Assembly: GCF_011839805.1 (NCBI RefSeq)
Contig: NZ_VWPY01000012.1
Location: 1 to 64,000, forward strand
Direction of reading: 5' to 3'
Source: Kineococcus rubinsiae
GTDB lineage: Bacteria; Actinomycetota; Actinomycetes; Actinomycetales; Kineococcaceae
Length of the DNA: 64,000 nt
Of this stretch, positions 1-8,392 are shown piece after piece; the first letter of the stretch is position 1; each line of letters begins with the position of its first letter. Both the position numbers and the translations under genes were made by a program. The notes under the pieces are model-generated. The model did no database searches, had not been told where the DNA came from, and saw only the letters and a list, made by a program, of their open reading frames with translations.

Positions 1-757
1 CGGCGGTGGCGCGCAGGGCGGTCGCGGCGGTGCCGGTGGCGAGCAGGACGACCCCGTCGGCGGGCACGGCGAGCGCGGTGGGGGCGGGGCGCACGGCGGT
101 GACCCGGCCGTCGCGGACCTCGAGCTCCACGGCCCCGTCGGGGGCGGCGAAGCGACGGTCCCCGGGGCCCCAGGCGGGGGTGTAGGCGGCGACGGCGTCG
201 GCGCGGGCGTGCCCGGGGTTGAGCGAGGCCAGCGCCCAGGTGCGGCCCGCGACGGTCGCGGTCCCGCTCAGCAGCGCCTCCGACAGGCGCCCGGCGGCCG
301 CCCCGTCGAGGCCCACGACGGCCTGCGGGACGTCCTCGGCCTTCACGACCCGGCCGTCGACGGCCACCGGTCCGTCGGGGGCACCCGTGCGGTCGATGTC
401 GAAGAAGTCCCCGTTCACGGCCGCGACGGCGCCGCCCGCCGCGGCGAGGTCGGCGGGCGTGCGGGGCCGGGAGAGGCTGTCCTGCAGCAGGTCCGGCCGG
501 CTCGTGCTGCCGGCCGACAGGCGCAGGACCTGGGTGCGCACCGGCCCGGCGGCGTCCAGGGTGGCGCGCCGTTCGAGGGTGACGCCGGGCGCGACGACCT
601 CCCGGGAGGAGCTGAGCTCGACGCTCGGCGCCCCGGCCGCGAGGACGACGTCCGCGGCGGCGGCGTCGCGGGGGAGGGGGGTGAGGGCAGCCGCCGGGGG
701 CGCGAGCAGGGCGGTGGTGCCGATCGCGGCGACGACGCCGGCGAGGAGGGAGCGCAC
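1..757 (-). CDS. phosphodiester glycosidase (NAGPA-like) domain protein, 3' end cut by the window edge
   Basis: About 252 residues are visible and the C-terminus lies outside the window. The N-terminus is a short basic start followed by a hydrophobic stretch (LLAGVVAAIGTTALLAPPAAA), which reads as a signal peptide, so the product is probably exported. The motif AVNGDFFDI is typical of the NAGPA/phosphodiester glycosidase family, which removes sugar phosphodiesters from glycans in other systems. The GTG start at 757 is chosen because a TACTGT box sits 6 nt upstream, as in leaderless mRNAs, and the hydrophobic segment begins directly after it. The substrate cannot be told from sequence. The next gene is transcribed in the same direction but has its own promoter-like box. 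Confidence 0.75.
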   Translation of the reverse strand, partial: MRSLLAGVVAAIGTTALLAPPAAALTPLPRDAAAADVVLAAGAPSVELSSSREVVAPGVTLERRATLDAAGPVRTQVLRLSAGSTSRPDLLQDSLSRPRTPADLAAAGGAVAAVNGDFFDIDRTGAPDGPVAVDGRVVKAEDVPQAVVGLDGAAAGRLSEALLSGTATVAGRTWALASLNPGHARADAVAAYTPAWGPGDRRFAAPDGAVELEVRDGRVTAVRPAPTALAVPADGVVLLATGTAATALRATA

Positions 758-763
758 GAGCTG

Positions 764-769
764 ACAGTA
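764..769 (-). promoter_or_regulatory. -10 box of a leaderless-type promoter for the phosphodiester glycosidase gene
   Basis: On the minus strand TACTGT lies 6 nt before the GTG at 757, leaving no room for a Shine-Dalgarno sequence. The same spacing recurs at several other genes in this window. Confidence 0.45.
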
Positions 770-796
770 ATCGTCTGCTCACGGCAAGTGCGGGAG

Positions 797-2290
797 TCAG
801 ACCGGGTCGTGCCAGTCCGCGAGCTTGCCGAAGCGGCTGATCTGCGCGAGCCGGCGCTCCACGATCGACCGCTCGGCGGCGGCCGTCACCACGAGCACGT
901 CGTCGCCGTGGCGCAGCGCCGTGCGCGGCTGCGGCACGAACGTCGACCCGTCGCGCGCCACGAGGGTCACGTTCGCCCCGCGCGGCAGGCGCAGCTCGAA
1001 CACCTCCACGCCGTGCAGGCGCGAGCCCGGCCCGATCCGCACCCGGACGACGTCCGCGGACAGGGTCCCGAGCGGGGAGACCTCCACGTCGAGGTCGGTC
1101 GTCGGCACGCTGGACTGCAGGCCCAGCGTGCGGGCGAGGAACGGCAGCGTCGGCGCCTGCACGAGCGTGAACACGACGACCAGGACCAGGACGACGTCGA
1201 AGAGCTGCTCCGCTCCCGCGACCCCGCTCACGAGCGGCACGGTCGTCAGCACGACGGGAACGGCCCCCCGCAGCCCCGCCCAGGACAGGAACGCCAGCTC
1301 GGTGCGCGGCAGCCGGAACGGCAGCAGGCTCACGAGCACCGACAGCGGCCGGGCCAGCAGCGTCAGGGCCAGCCCGACGAGCAGCGCGTCGCCCAGCGCG
1401 CCCGGCAGCCGCGAGGGGTCGGCCAGCAGGCCGAGCATGACGAACAGGCCGATCTGCGCGAGCCACCCGAAGGCCTCGGCGAAGCCCCGGGTGGAGGTGC
1501 GGTGCGGCAGGCGGGAGTTGCCCAGCACCAGGGCGCAGAGGTAGGTCGCGAGGAACCCCGAGGCGTGCAGCACGTCGGCGACGGCGAAGGCCCCGACCGC
1601 GAGCGCCAGGACCGCGATCGGGTACAGCCCGGACGCGGGCAGCGCGCTGCGGCGCAGCAGGAGGGCGCCGGCGAACCCCACGGCGAGGCCGACGGCGGTG
1701 CCCACGGCGAGCTCGAAGACGGCCTCGCCGACGAAGTAGTACCAGGTGTGCGCCGTGGCGCCGACCGCGATGTCGGTCAGCGCCACGACGGCGATGACCA
1801 CGGGGGCGTCGTTGAGCCCGGACTCGGCCTCGAGCAGGCCGCTGAGCCGGCCGGGCAGCGGCACCTGGCGCAGGACTGAGAACACGGCGGCCGCGTCGGT
1901 GGAGGACACGACCGCCCCGACCAGCACGGCCTGGGTCCAGCCCAGCCCGAGCAGCCAGTGCGCCGCGGCCCCGGTGACCGCGATCGACACCGTGGTGCCC
2001 ACCGTGGCCAGCACGGCCGCGGGGCCGAGCGAGCCCCGCACCGTCGACCACCTCGTCGTGAGACCGCCCTCGGCCAGGATCAGGACGAGGGCGGCGTAGC
2101 CGAGCACCTGGGCGAGCTGGGCGTCGGCGAAGGGGATGCCGAGCCCGTCCTCGCCGATGAGCAGCCCGAAGCCCAGGTACAGCAGCAGCGAGGGCAGGCC
2201 CGTGCGGACGGCGAGGCGCACCGCGAGGACCGCGAGCAGCAGGACCCCCGAGGACAGGAGCAGCACGCGGCTGAACTCCTCGAGGGTCAT
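797..2290 (-). CDS. CPA-type cation/proton antiporter with C-terminal RCK_C (TrkA-C) domain
   Basis: This 497-residue protein has about twelve hydrophobic segments over residues 5-395, followed by a soluble domain (about 400-497). The membrane part carries motifs usual for NhaP/CvrA-type antiporters, including LYLGFGLLIGEDGLG near the start, ESGLNDAPVV in the middle and the SWAGLRGAVPVVL region. The soluble part (VRIGPGSRLHGVEV) is RCK_C-like, as in NhaP2/CvrA potassium/proton antiporters. It should exchange K+ or Na+ for H+ at the cell membrane and respond to a cytoplasmic ligand. The ATG at 2290 is preferred over the GTG further upstream because a TACGGT box lies 5 nt before it. Whether K+ or Na+ is carried is not decided by the sequence. 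Confidence 0.88.
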   Translation of the reverse strand: MTLEEFSRVLLLSSGVLLLAVLAVRLAVRTGLPSLLLYLGFGLLIGEDGLGIPFADAQLAQVLGYAALVLILAEGGLTTRWSTVRGSLGPAAVLATVGTTVSIAVTGAAAHWLLGLGWTQAVLVGAVVSSTDAAAVFSVLRQVPLPGRLSGLLEAESGLNDAPVVIAVVALTDIAVGATAHTWYYFVGEAVFELAVGTAVGLAVGFAGALLLRRSALPASGLYPIAVLALAVGAFAVADVLHASGFLATYLCALVLGNSRLPHRTSTRGFAEAFGWLAQIGLFVMLGLLADPSRLPGALGDALLVGLALTLLARPLSVLVSLLPFRLPRTELAFLSWAGLRGAVPVVLTTVPLVSGVAGAEQLFDVVLVLVVVFTLVQAPTLPFLARTLGLQSSVPTTDLDVEVSPLGTLSADVVRVRIGPGSRLHGVEVFELRLPRGANVTLVARDGSTFVPQPRTALRHGDDVLVVTAAAERSIVERRLAQISRFGKLADWHDPV

Positions 2291-2295
2291 GCCGC

Positions 2296-2301
2296 ACCGT
2301 A
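2296..2301 (-). promoter_or_regulatory. -10 box, leaderless-type promoter of the antiporter gene
   Basis: TACGGT on the minus strand ends 5 nt before the ATG at 2290. No Shine-Dalgarno sequence is present in between. Confidence 0.45.
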
Positions 2302-2364
2302 CCGGGACGACACGGCGTGTCACCGGACCCGCGGTGCCGGACCGGAGTGTCGGCCGCCTTCAGC

Positions 2365-3069
2365 TCAGGCGGCGAGCCACAGCCAGCGGGTCGGGGTCAC
2401 GACGGCCTGGACGGGACGGTCGTGGGGCAGCACGGGCAGCGGCGCGACGGCAGCGTCGACGAGCTCGTCGTCGTGCACGACGGCGATGACCGGCACCCGG
2501 TGCGGCACGCGCGTCAGGGCCCGGTCGTAGCTGCCGCCGCCCTGGCCGAGGCGGCGCCCGGCCGTGTCGACGGCGAGTGCGGGGACGATGACGAGGTCGA
2601 CCGTGGCCAGGGCGTGCGCGCCGACGGGCCCGGGACCGCGGCCGGCGCCCGCACCGGTGCGCACGGGACGGACCTCCCAGTCCAGGTCGCCGTCGTGGCG
2701 CACCACGGGCAGCAGCACCTCGACGCCCGCGCGGCGCAGCTCCGCGAGCGTGGCGCGGGTGCCCGGCTCGCCCGCCCGGGAGGCGTAGCAGGCGACGCGG
2801 GTGACGCCGTGCAGGAGCGGCGAGTCGAGCAGCACCCGGGCGACGGCGGTGTCGACCCCGGCGGCGGTGGCGGCGTCGCGCTGCTTGCGCTGGCTCCGCA
2901 CGCCGCGGCGCACGCCGGCCTTGTGGGCCTCGACGGCCAGGCGGTCGTGCACGACGACGAGGCGGTCCTCGGCCGGCACGGTCCAGCCCCGGGGGGCGCC
3001 GGCGGCGGCGGGCTCGGCGCGGCGCACGTCGGTCCGCGAGCTCAGGTCGTCGTGACGGGTGGGTGGCAC
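2365..3069 (-). CDS. 5-formyltetrahydrofolate cyclo-ligase
   Basis: This enzyme converts 5-formyl-THF to 5,10-methenyl-THF with ATP in folate metabolism. The core starts at KAGVRRGVRSQRKQRD, about 50 residues in, and the family signature region reads DTAGRRLGQGGGSYDRAL near residue 175. At 234 residues it is longer than the usual 190-200 because of an N-terminal tail of low conservation. GTG 3069 is chosen because GAGGAG lies 5 nt upstream, but an internal GTG about 35 codons later would give a more usual length. It is divergent from galU. The pair 5-FCL/galU next to a moeA-type gene is conserved in mycobacteria (Rv0992c-Rv0994). Confidence 0.85.
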   Translation of the reverse strand: MPPTRHDDLSSRTDVRRAEPAAAGAPRGWTVPAEDRLVVVHDRLAVEAHKAGVRRGVRSQRKQRDAATAAGVDTAVARVLLDSPLLHGVTRVACYASRAGEPGTRATLAELRRAGVEVLLPVVRHDGDLDWEVRPVRTGAGAGRGPGPVGAHALATVDLVIVPALAVDTAGRRLGQGGGSYDRALTRVPHRVPVIAVVHDDELVDAAVAPLPVLPHDRPVQAVVTPTRWLWLAA

Positions 3070-3179
3070 GCCGGCTCCTCGCGCTCGGGACGCGCTCGCG
3101 CGGGGCTGGCGTGAGGTGTCCTCGTGTGGAGTGTGCTCCTCGCGAGCAGCGGATGCCACGCCGGGCGCGTCGCGGAACG

Positions 3180-3251
3180 GACACGATCCGTGTCGCTCAC
3201 ACGGCCCTGCGGCACTGCTCGCCGTGCCCGCGGGCGGGCGGACGGTAGCCT
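3180..3251. promoter_or_regulatory. divergent promoter region between 5-FCL and galU, with inverted repeat and facing -10 boxes
   Basis: An inverted repeat GACACG-ATC-CGTGTC occupies 3180-3194. Two overlapping -10-like boxes follow: TACCGT on the minus strand at 3242-3247 and TAGCCT on the plus strand at 3246-3251. The plus box is 8 nt before the galU ATG, so galU is probably leaderless. The minus box would give 5-FCL a leader of about 165 nt. A regulator binding the repeat is only a possibility. Confidence 0.35.
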
Positions 3252-3259
3252 CCGGCCCC

Positions 3260-4207
3260 ATGACTGAACGCGACGACCGTCCCGGCCGCGCTGTGCGCAA
3301 GGCCGTGATCCCGGCGGCGGGGCAGGGGACGCGCTTCCTGCCCGCCACCAAGGCGATGCCCAAGGAGATGCTGCCGGTGGTGGACACCCCGGCGATCCAG
3401 TACATCGTCGAGGAGGCCGTCCGCGCGGGCCTGACCGACGTCCTGATGATCACGGGCCGGAACAAGCGCTCGCTCGAGGACCACTTCGACCGCAACGTCG
3501 AGCTCGAGGTGGGGCTGGAGGCCAAGGGCGACTCCGCCAAGCTCGCCCGCGTGCAGGAGTCCACGGACCTCGCGCAGGTCCACTACGTCCGCCAGGGCGA
3601 CCCCAAGGGCCTCGGCCACGCGGTCCTCGTCGCGGAGCAGCACGTCGGCGACGAGCCGTTCGTGGTCCTGCTGGGCGACGACATCGTCGACGCCCGCGAC
3701 CCGTTGCTGGACACCATGATCGAGGTGCGCGAGCGCCTCGGCGGCAGCGTCGTCGCCTTCATGGAGGTCCCCCACGACCAGATCCACCTCTACGGCTGCG
3801 CGGTGGCCGAGGCCACCGACACCCCCGACGTCGTGAAGGTCAGCGGCCTGGTGGAGAAGCCGAAGACCGAGGACGCGCCCAGCGACCTCGCGATCATCGG
3901 CCGCTACCTGCTGGACCCGGCCGTGTTCGGCGTCCTGCACGACACGCCGCCCGGCAAGGGCGGCGAGATCCAGCTGACCGACGCGCTGCAGGTCCTCGCG
4001 CAGGGCGACGGCCCCGGCTACGGCGTGCACGGCGTCGTCTTCCGCGGGCGCCGCTACGACACGGGCGACAAGCTGGACTACATCAAGGCCGTCGTGCGCC
4101 TCGCCAGCGAGCGCGCCGACATCGGCGCGGACCTGCGCACGTGGCTGGGCGAGTACGTCGCGTCCGGCGCGGGCGAGAGCACCGCGGCCGACAGCTCCGC
4201 CTCGTGA
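3260..4207 (+). CDS. galU: UTP--glucose-1-phosphate uridylyltransferase
   Basis: GalU makes UDP-glucose from UTP and glucose-1-phosphate in the cytoplasm. UDP-glucose is the precursor of many cell-surface glycans and feeds the polysaccharide genes downstream. The 315-residue protein has the nucleotide-binding motif PAAGQGTRFLPATKAMPKEM (residues about 18-37), the acidic LLGDDI loop near residue 137 and GRYLLDP further on, all typical of prokaryotic GalU, and the length is normal. The ATG at 3260 follows a TAGCCT box by 8 nt. The moeA-type gene starts 36 nt after the stop, so co-transcription is likely. Confidence 0.95.
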   Translation: MTERDDRPGRAVRKAVIPAAGQGTRFLPATKAMPKEMLPVVDTPAIQYIVEEAVRAGLTDVLMITGRNKRSLEDHFDRNVELEVGLEAKGDSAKLARVQESTDLAQVHYVRQGDPKGLGHAVLVAEQHVGDEPFVVLLGDDIVDARDPLLDTMIEVRERLGGSVVAFMEVPHDQIHLYGCAVAEATDTPDVVKVSGLVEKPKTEDAPSDLAIIGRYLLDPAVFGVLHDTPPGKGGEIQLTDALQVLAQGDGPGYGVHGVVFRGRRYDTGDKLDYIKAVVRLASERADIGADLRTWLGEYVASGAGESTAADSSAS

Positions 4208-4243
4208 CCGCCCGCCCCGCCGACCGCTGAGGACCGCCGCGCC

Positions 4244-5527
4244 GTGACCCTCCCCCCGACCGCGACGACGGACCGGCCGCCTGCGCTGGTCCCCGTCGCG
4301 GAGCACCTGGCGGCCTGCCTGGAGCTCGTGCGGCCGCTCGCCCCGCTGGACGTGGCGCTGCGCGACGCGCTGGGCTGCGTCCTCGCCGAGGACGTCGTCT
4401 CGCCGCGCGCGCTGCCGGCCTTCGACAACTCCGGCATGGACGGCTACGCCGTGAAGCTGCGCGACGTCGAGGGGGCGGGGGAGGACACGCCGGTGCGCCT
4501 GCCGGTCGTCGCCGACGTCCCGGCCGGGGCGGCGCAGCCGATGCGCCTGCCCTCGGGCACCACGGCGCGGATCATGACGGGGGCCCCGCTGCCCACGGGC
4601 ACCGAGGCCGTCGTGCCCGTGGAGTGGACCGACCGCGGGGTGTCGCAGGTGCTCGTGCGGCGCGTGCCGCAGCCGGGCCAGCACCTGCGCCGGGCCGGGG
4701 AGGACGTGGCCGCGGGCACCGTCGTCGTCGAGGCCGGCACCCGCCTGGAGCCTCGCCACATCGGCGTCCTCGCCGCGGTCGGGCGGGCCCGGGTGCGGGT
4801 GCGCCCCCGCCCCCGGGTCGTCGTGGTGTCCACCGGCACCGAGGTCGTCGAGCCCGGCACGGCCCTCGGTCACGGGCAGCTGCACGACGCCAACGGGTAC
4901 CTGCTGACCGCGGCCGCCGAGGACGTCGGGGCGCTCGCCTACCGCGTCGGGGTCGTGGCGGACGACCCGGTCGAGCTGGCGTCCGTGCTGGACGACCAGC
5001 TGGTCCGCGCCGACGTCGTCATCACCTCCGGCGGGGTCAGCGAGGGCGCCTACGACACCGTCAAGGAGGTCCTGTCGGCCACGTCCGACGTGCGCTTCGA
5101 CCGGGTCGCCATGCAGCCCGGGATGCCTCAGGGCGCCGGGGTGCTCGGCGAGCAGCGCATCCCGGTGTTCACGCTGCCCGGCAACCCCGTGAGCGCCTTC
5201 GTGTCCTTCGAGGTCTTCGTCCGCCCCGCGCTGCGGCGCATGCTCGGCGCGGACGGGCCGGACTCCCAGCGGCCCCGCGTGCGCTGCACCGCCGAGGAGG
5301 GCTGGTCCTCACCCGTGGGCAAGGAGCAGTACGTGCGCGCGTCGTGGCGCGTGGGCGACGACGGCCGACTGCTCGTGCGGCCCGTCTCCGGCCACGGCTC
5401 GCACCTCGTGACGGCGCTCGCCCACGCCACGTGCCTCGCGGTCGTCGGCGTGGGCACCTCCCGCGTCGAGGTCGGCGACGAGGTCGAGTGCCTGCTGCTC
5501 GGCCCGCTGCCGCAGGCGCTCGCGTGA
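4244..5527 (+). CDS. MoeA/Glp-family protein (molybdopterin molybdotransferase or gephyrin-like cell-division protein)
   Basis: The 427-residue protein has the complete MoeA layout: PAFDNSGMDGYAV (about 62-74), MTGAPLPTGTEAVVPVEW (about 108-125), RRAGEDV (about 147-153), the MoCF-like domain with STGTEVVEPG and SGGVSEGAYDTVK, and LPGNPVSAF before domain IV. MoeA inserts molybdate into adenylylated molybdopterin. However, the segment that usually reads KPGKP in catalytic MoeA reads QPGMP here, and the gene sits between galU and rimJ/glpR. In corynebacteria the family member at this locus is Glp, which binds FtsZ and the membrane receptor GlpR. The moaC and mog genes directly after it argue for a cofactor role as well. 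Which activity dominates is not decided by the sequence. Confidence 0.88.
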   Translation: MTLPPTATTDRPPALVPVAEHLAACLELVRPLAPLDVALRDALGCVLAEDVVSPRALPAFDNSGMDGYAVKLRDVEGAGEDTPVRLPVVADVPAGAAQPMRLPSGTTARIMTGAPLPTGTEAVVPVEWTDRGVSQVLVRRVPQPGQHLRRAGEDVAAGTVVVEAGTRLEPRHIGVLAAVGRARVRVRPRPRVVVVSTGTEVVEPGTALGHGQLHDANGYLLTAAAEDVGALAYRVGVVADDPVELASVLDDQLVRADVVITSGGVSEGAYDTVKEVLSATSDVRFDRVAMQPGMPQGAGVLGEQRIPVFTLPGNPVSAFVSFEVFVRPALRRMLGADGPDSQRPRVRCTAEEGWSSPVGKEQYVRASWRVGDDGRLLVRPVSGHGSHLVTALAHATCLAVVGVGTSRVEVGDEVECLLLGPLPQALA

Positions 5528-6039
5528 GCGGCCCGGACGCGGGAGGCGCTGCGCCGCAGCGGCTCACGCACCTGGACGCCGAGGGCCGGGCGCGCATGGT
5601 GGACGTGTCCGCGAAGGCCGTCACGGTTCGCGAGGCCCGGGCCGAGGGGCGGGTCGACTGCTCCGCCGAGGTCGTGGCGCTGCTCGGCGCCGGCGGTCTG
5701 CCCAAGGGCGACGCGCTCGCCGTGGCCCGCATCGCCGGGCTGCAGGCCGCCAAACGCACCCCGGAACTCGTCCCGCTGGCGCATCCTGTGGCGGTGCACG
5801 CCGTCGAGGTCGACATCGCGGTGGACGAGGACCCGGCCCGGCCCGGGGTCCGCATCCGTGCGCTGGTGCGCACGGCCGACCGCACGGGGGTGGAGATGGA
5901 GGCGCTGACGTGCGTGAGCGTCGCCGCCCTCACCTTCGTGGACATGGTCAAGGCCGTCGACAAGCGGACCACCATCACGGGTGTCCGGGTCACCGCCAAG
6001 AGCGGTGGGCGGTCGGGGGACTGGAGCGTCGATGACTGA
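5524..6039 (+). CDS. moaC: cyclic pyranopterin monophosphate synthase MoaC
   Basis: MoaC works with MoaA in the first step of molybdenum-cofactor synthesis, forming cyclic pyranopterin monophosphate from the MoaA product. The 171-residue sequence shows the family motifs LTHLDAEGRARMVDVSAK (about 12-29), PLAHP (around residue 84), GVEMEALTCVSVAALT (about 121-136) and DMVKAVDK. The GTG start overlaps the stop of the preceding gene as GTGA, which implies translational coupling. The following mog gene overlaps its end by 8 nt. MoaA, MoaD and MoaE are encoded about 54 kb away in this window. Confidence 0.95.
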   Translation: MSGPDAGGAAPQRLTHLDAEGRARMVDVSAKAVTVREARAEGRVDCSAEVVALLGAGGLPKGDALAVARIAGLQAAKRTPELVPLAHPVAVHAVEVDIAVDEDPARPGVRIRALVRTADRTGVEMEALTCVSVAALTFVDMVKAVDKRTTITGVRVTAKSGGRSGDWSVDD

Positions 6040-6568
6040 GCCGTCCGGTGCCACCCCCGGCGAGAGCGCCCCCGAGCGCTCGGCGCTCGTGGTCACCGTC
6101 TCCAACCGCGCCTCCGCGGGCGTCTACGCCGACACCTCCGGCCCGGTCGTCGTCGACGGCCTGCGCGCCCTCGGCTTCTCCGTCGACGGCCCCCTCGTGG
6201 TCCCCGACGGCGACCCGGTCGAGGAGGCCCTGCGCGACGCCGTCGCGGCCGGCTACGACGTCGTGGTCACCAACGGCGGCACCGGGCTGAGCCCGCTGGA
6301 CCTCACCCCGGAGCGCACGCGCCGGGTCCTGGACTACGAGGTCCCCGGTGTGCCGGAGGCGATCCGGGCCGCCGGCCTGGCCGCGGGCGTGCCGACGGCG
6401 GCCCTCTCGCGCGGGCTCGCGGGCGTCGTGGGCCGCACCTTCGTCGTGAACCTGCCGGGGTCCACGGGCGGCGCCCGCGACGGCGTGCGGGTGCTGGCGG
6501 GCTTCCTCGTCCACGCGGTCGACCAGGTCCGCGGCGGCGACCACCCGCGCTCCGGGGGCGCGGGATGA
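6032..6568 (+). CDS. molybdopterin adenylyltransferase (MogA/MoaB family)
   Basis: This 178-residue MoCF-domain protein should adenylylate molybdopterin before molybdate insertion. Family motifs are VTVSNRASAGVYADTSGP near the start, VVTNGGTGLSPLDLTPE in the middle and NLPGSTGG near the end. The ATG at 6032 lies inside the end of moaC and its stop overlaps the next start as ATGA, so moaC, mog and the acetyltransferase form a tightly coupled operon. The start is chosen because upstream in-frame codons would lie within moaC with no conserved sequence. Confidence 0.92.
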   Translation: MTEPSGATPGESAPERSALVVTVSNRASAGVYADTSGPVVVDGLRALGFSVDGPLVVPDGDPVEEALRDAVAAGYDVVVTNGGTGLSPLDLTPERTRRVLDYEVPGVPEAIRAAGLAAGVPTAALSRGLAGVVGRTFVVNLPGSTGGARDGVRVLAGFLVHAVDQVRGGDHPRSGGAG

Positions 6569-7164
6569 CGCCCGAGTGGCCCGTGGAGCTGCGCCACGGC
6601 GCGGTCCTGCTGCGCCCCCTGCGCCGCCGCGACGCGACCGCGTGGCGGGCCGTGCGCGCCGCGAACGCCTCCTGGCTGCGCCCCTGGGAGGCGACGAGCC
6701 CCGAGGCCTCCGGGCCGCCGCCCACGTTCGGGCAGATGGTCCGCAGCTTCACCCGCGAGGCGCGGGCGGGGCGCATGCTGCCCTTCGTCGTGGAGCTCGA
6801 CGGCCGCCTCGTCGGGCAGATCACCGTCTCCGGGATCACCTGGGGTTCCCTGCGCTCCGCGCACGTCGGGTACTGGGTCGACCAGCGCGTCGCCGGCCGC
6901 GGCACGATCCCCTACGCCCTGGCGCTGGTCGGGGACCACTGCTTCCGCGCGCTGCGGCTGCACCGCCTCGAGGTGAACATCCGGCCGGAGAACGCGGCGT
7001 CGCTGCGGGTCGCGGAGAAGCTCGGCCTGCGCGACGAGGGGCTGCGCGAGAGGTTCCTGCACATCGACGGCGCGTGGCGCGACCACCGGACGTTCGCCAT
7101 CACCAGCGACGAGGTCCCCGAAGGGCTGCTCAGCCGCTACGAAGCGTTGCGCGCCAGGAGCTGA
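6565..7164 (+). CDS. GNAT-family N-acetyltransferase (RimJ/RimL type)
   Basis: At 199 residues it matches RimJ/RimL-like enzymes that acetylate protein N-termini with acetyl-CoA. Visible features are LRPLRRRDATAWRAV near the N-terminus, GQITVSGITWGSLRSAHVGYWVD in the middle, a V-A-G-R-G-T acetyl-CoA loop, and HRLEVNIRPENAASLRVAEKLGLRDEG near the end. The ATG overlaps the mog stop by 4 nt. The equivalent gene in M. tuberculosis (Rv0995) lies in the same place between moeA1 and the GlpR-like gene. The true substrate is unknown. Confidence 0.9.
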   Translation: MTPEWPVELRHGAVLLRPLRRRDATAWRAVRAANASWLRPWEATSPEASGPPPTFGQMVRSFTREARAGRMLPFVVELDGRLVGQITVSGITWGSLRSAHVGYWVDQRVAGRGTIPYALALVGDHCFRALRLHRLEVNIRPENAASLRVAEKLGLRDEGLRERFLHIDGAWRDHRTFAITSDEVPEGLLSRYEALRARS

Positions 7165-7287
7165 CGAGCCCGACAGGGTTTCACCCGGCGGTCCTCCCGG
7201 GAGTTCCGACGACGTCCCCGAGGCGGTTCCAGCGAGCGCACAGCGCAACACGCCGGGTCGGTGGCGGACGCGCACCCCGCGGACCCC

Positions 7288-7293
7288 TACCGT
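7288..7293 (+). promoter_or_regulatory. -10 box, leaderless-type promoter of the GlpR/SepX-like gene
   Basis: TACCGT ends 8 nt before the GTG at 7302. The interval (GGCTGACC) holds no Shine-Dalgarno sequence, so this gene can be expressed separately from the operon upstream. Confidence 0.45.
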
Positions 7294-7301
7294 GGCTGAC
7301 C

Positions 7302-8105
7302 GTGCACGCCAGCAGTTCGATCTTCCTCGTCATCATCGCCCTCTGGGCCGCCTTCCTCGTGCCCGGCGCCATCAAGCGCCGACGGCGGACGGCGTCGGCG
7401 CGCATCGCCGACCGGGACTCCGCGGCCCTGCGGGTCGTCGTGCGCCGGCCCGGGACCGCGGCGCCCGCGGCCCCCGCGCTGCTGGCGCTGGAACCCTCGA
7501 GCCGCCGGGTCCTCGGTGGTTCCGTCGTGCGGGCCGCGGCGTCCACCCCTATTCCTGGAGCGACGGCTGCCCGCGCGCTGCCGGTCGCCCCGGCCGCGAC
7601 CCGGACGAGCGGTGCCGTCGTCCAGCGACGTCGCCGGCTCGTCCTGCTGCTGCTCGCGGCCTCCGTCGCCGGCGGGGTGGCCGGAGCGGCCGGTGCCGTG
7701 CCCGTCCTGCTCGCCGCCGTCCCCGCGCTGGCGCTGCTGCTCGTCCTCGCGGCCCTGGCCCGCCACGGCGCGGCGCGCACCGCGGCGGCCCCCGTCGTCG
7801 TGACCACGGTGCTCCCGGCGGCACCCGCGCAGCGGACGGCGCCGCCCGTGGTGCAGACCCCCGCCGAGGCGGACGTCACCGCCGTCCTGCCGGCCCAGCG
7901 CGAGCCCGAGCTCGTCCCCGCCGCCCCCCGGGCCGAGGAGGGGTCCTGGGAGCCCGTGGCGGTCCCGCTGCCGACCTACCTGCTCAAGCCGAAGGCGCCC
8001 GAGCGGCCGCTGCCGAGGCCCGTTCCGGCCGCCGCGGTGCACGTCGACGACACCCCGACCGTCCTCATCGACCTGCGCGAGCAGGCGCGGGCCGTCAACG
8101 AGTGA
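7302..8105 (+). CDS. GlpR/SepX-like membrane protein (putative cell-division membrane receptor)
   Basis: The 267-residue protein has one N-terminal membrane helix (residues about 5-21) followed by a basic KRRRR cluster. An Ala/Pro-rich cytoplasmic linker follows, then two adjacent helices near residues 110-150, then a long acidic, proline-rich tail. This layout and the position after galU, moeA/glp and rimJ match Rv0996 of M. tuberculosis. It also fits the membrane protein called GlpR in corynebacteria and SepX in Streptomyces, which helps place the division machinery. Sequence identity in the family is low, so the assignment rests largely on synteny and topology. The GTG is placed by the leaderless promoter and leads straight into the first helix. 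Confidence 0.7.
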   Translation: MHASSSIFLVIIALWAAFLVPGAIKRRRRTASARIADRDSAALRVVVRRPGTAAPAAPALLALEPSSRRVLGGSVVRAAASTPIPGATAARALPVAPAATRTSGAVVQRRRRLVLLLLAASVAGGVAGAAGAVPVLLAAVPALALLLVLAALARHGAARTAAAPVVVTTVLPAAPAQRTAPPVVQTPAEADVTAVLPAQREPELVPAAPRAEEGSWEPVAVPLPTYLLKPKAPERPLPRPVPAAAVHVDDTPTVLIDLREQARAVNE

Positions 8106-8181
8106 GCCGGTGGTGCGGGTCTCCCCGCACCACCTGCTAACCTCGGACACGCCTTCGGGGCCTCGGCAGAGGACTCGCAGA

Positions 8182-8256
<75 letters not shown>

Positions 8257-8266
8257 CGGGACCGCA

Positions 8267-8294
8267 GGGCCCCGCCGGACCACCGGCGGGGCCC
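8267..8294 (+). terminator. intrinsic terminator after tRNA-Ala
   Basis: A perfect 12-bp stem (GGGCCCCGCCGG and its complement) with an ACCA loop is followed by TTCGTCGTT. It starts 12 nt after the tRNA. Confidence 0.85.
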
Positions 8295-8392
8295 TTCGTC
8301 GTTCCCGCCCCGCTCCGCGGCTGGACGTCTTCCCTTTCCCGCGATCGAGCACCCGTCCCCACCAGGTCGTGGGCCCTGCGGGGAAGGTTCTC

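Noticed and set aside
209-1879. Long plus-strand open frame opposite the phosphodiester glycosidase and antiporter genes
   Set aside because: Arg/Gly/Ala/Pro-rich composition without motifs; it is the antisense shadow of two well-supported minus-strand genes, as expected at this GC content.
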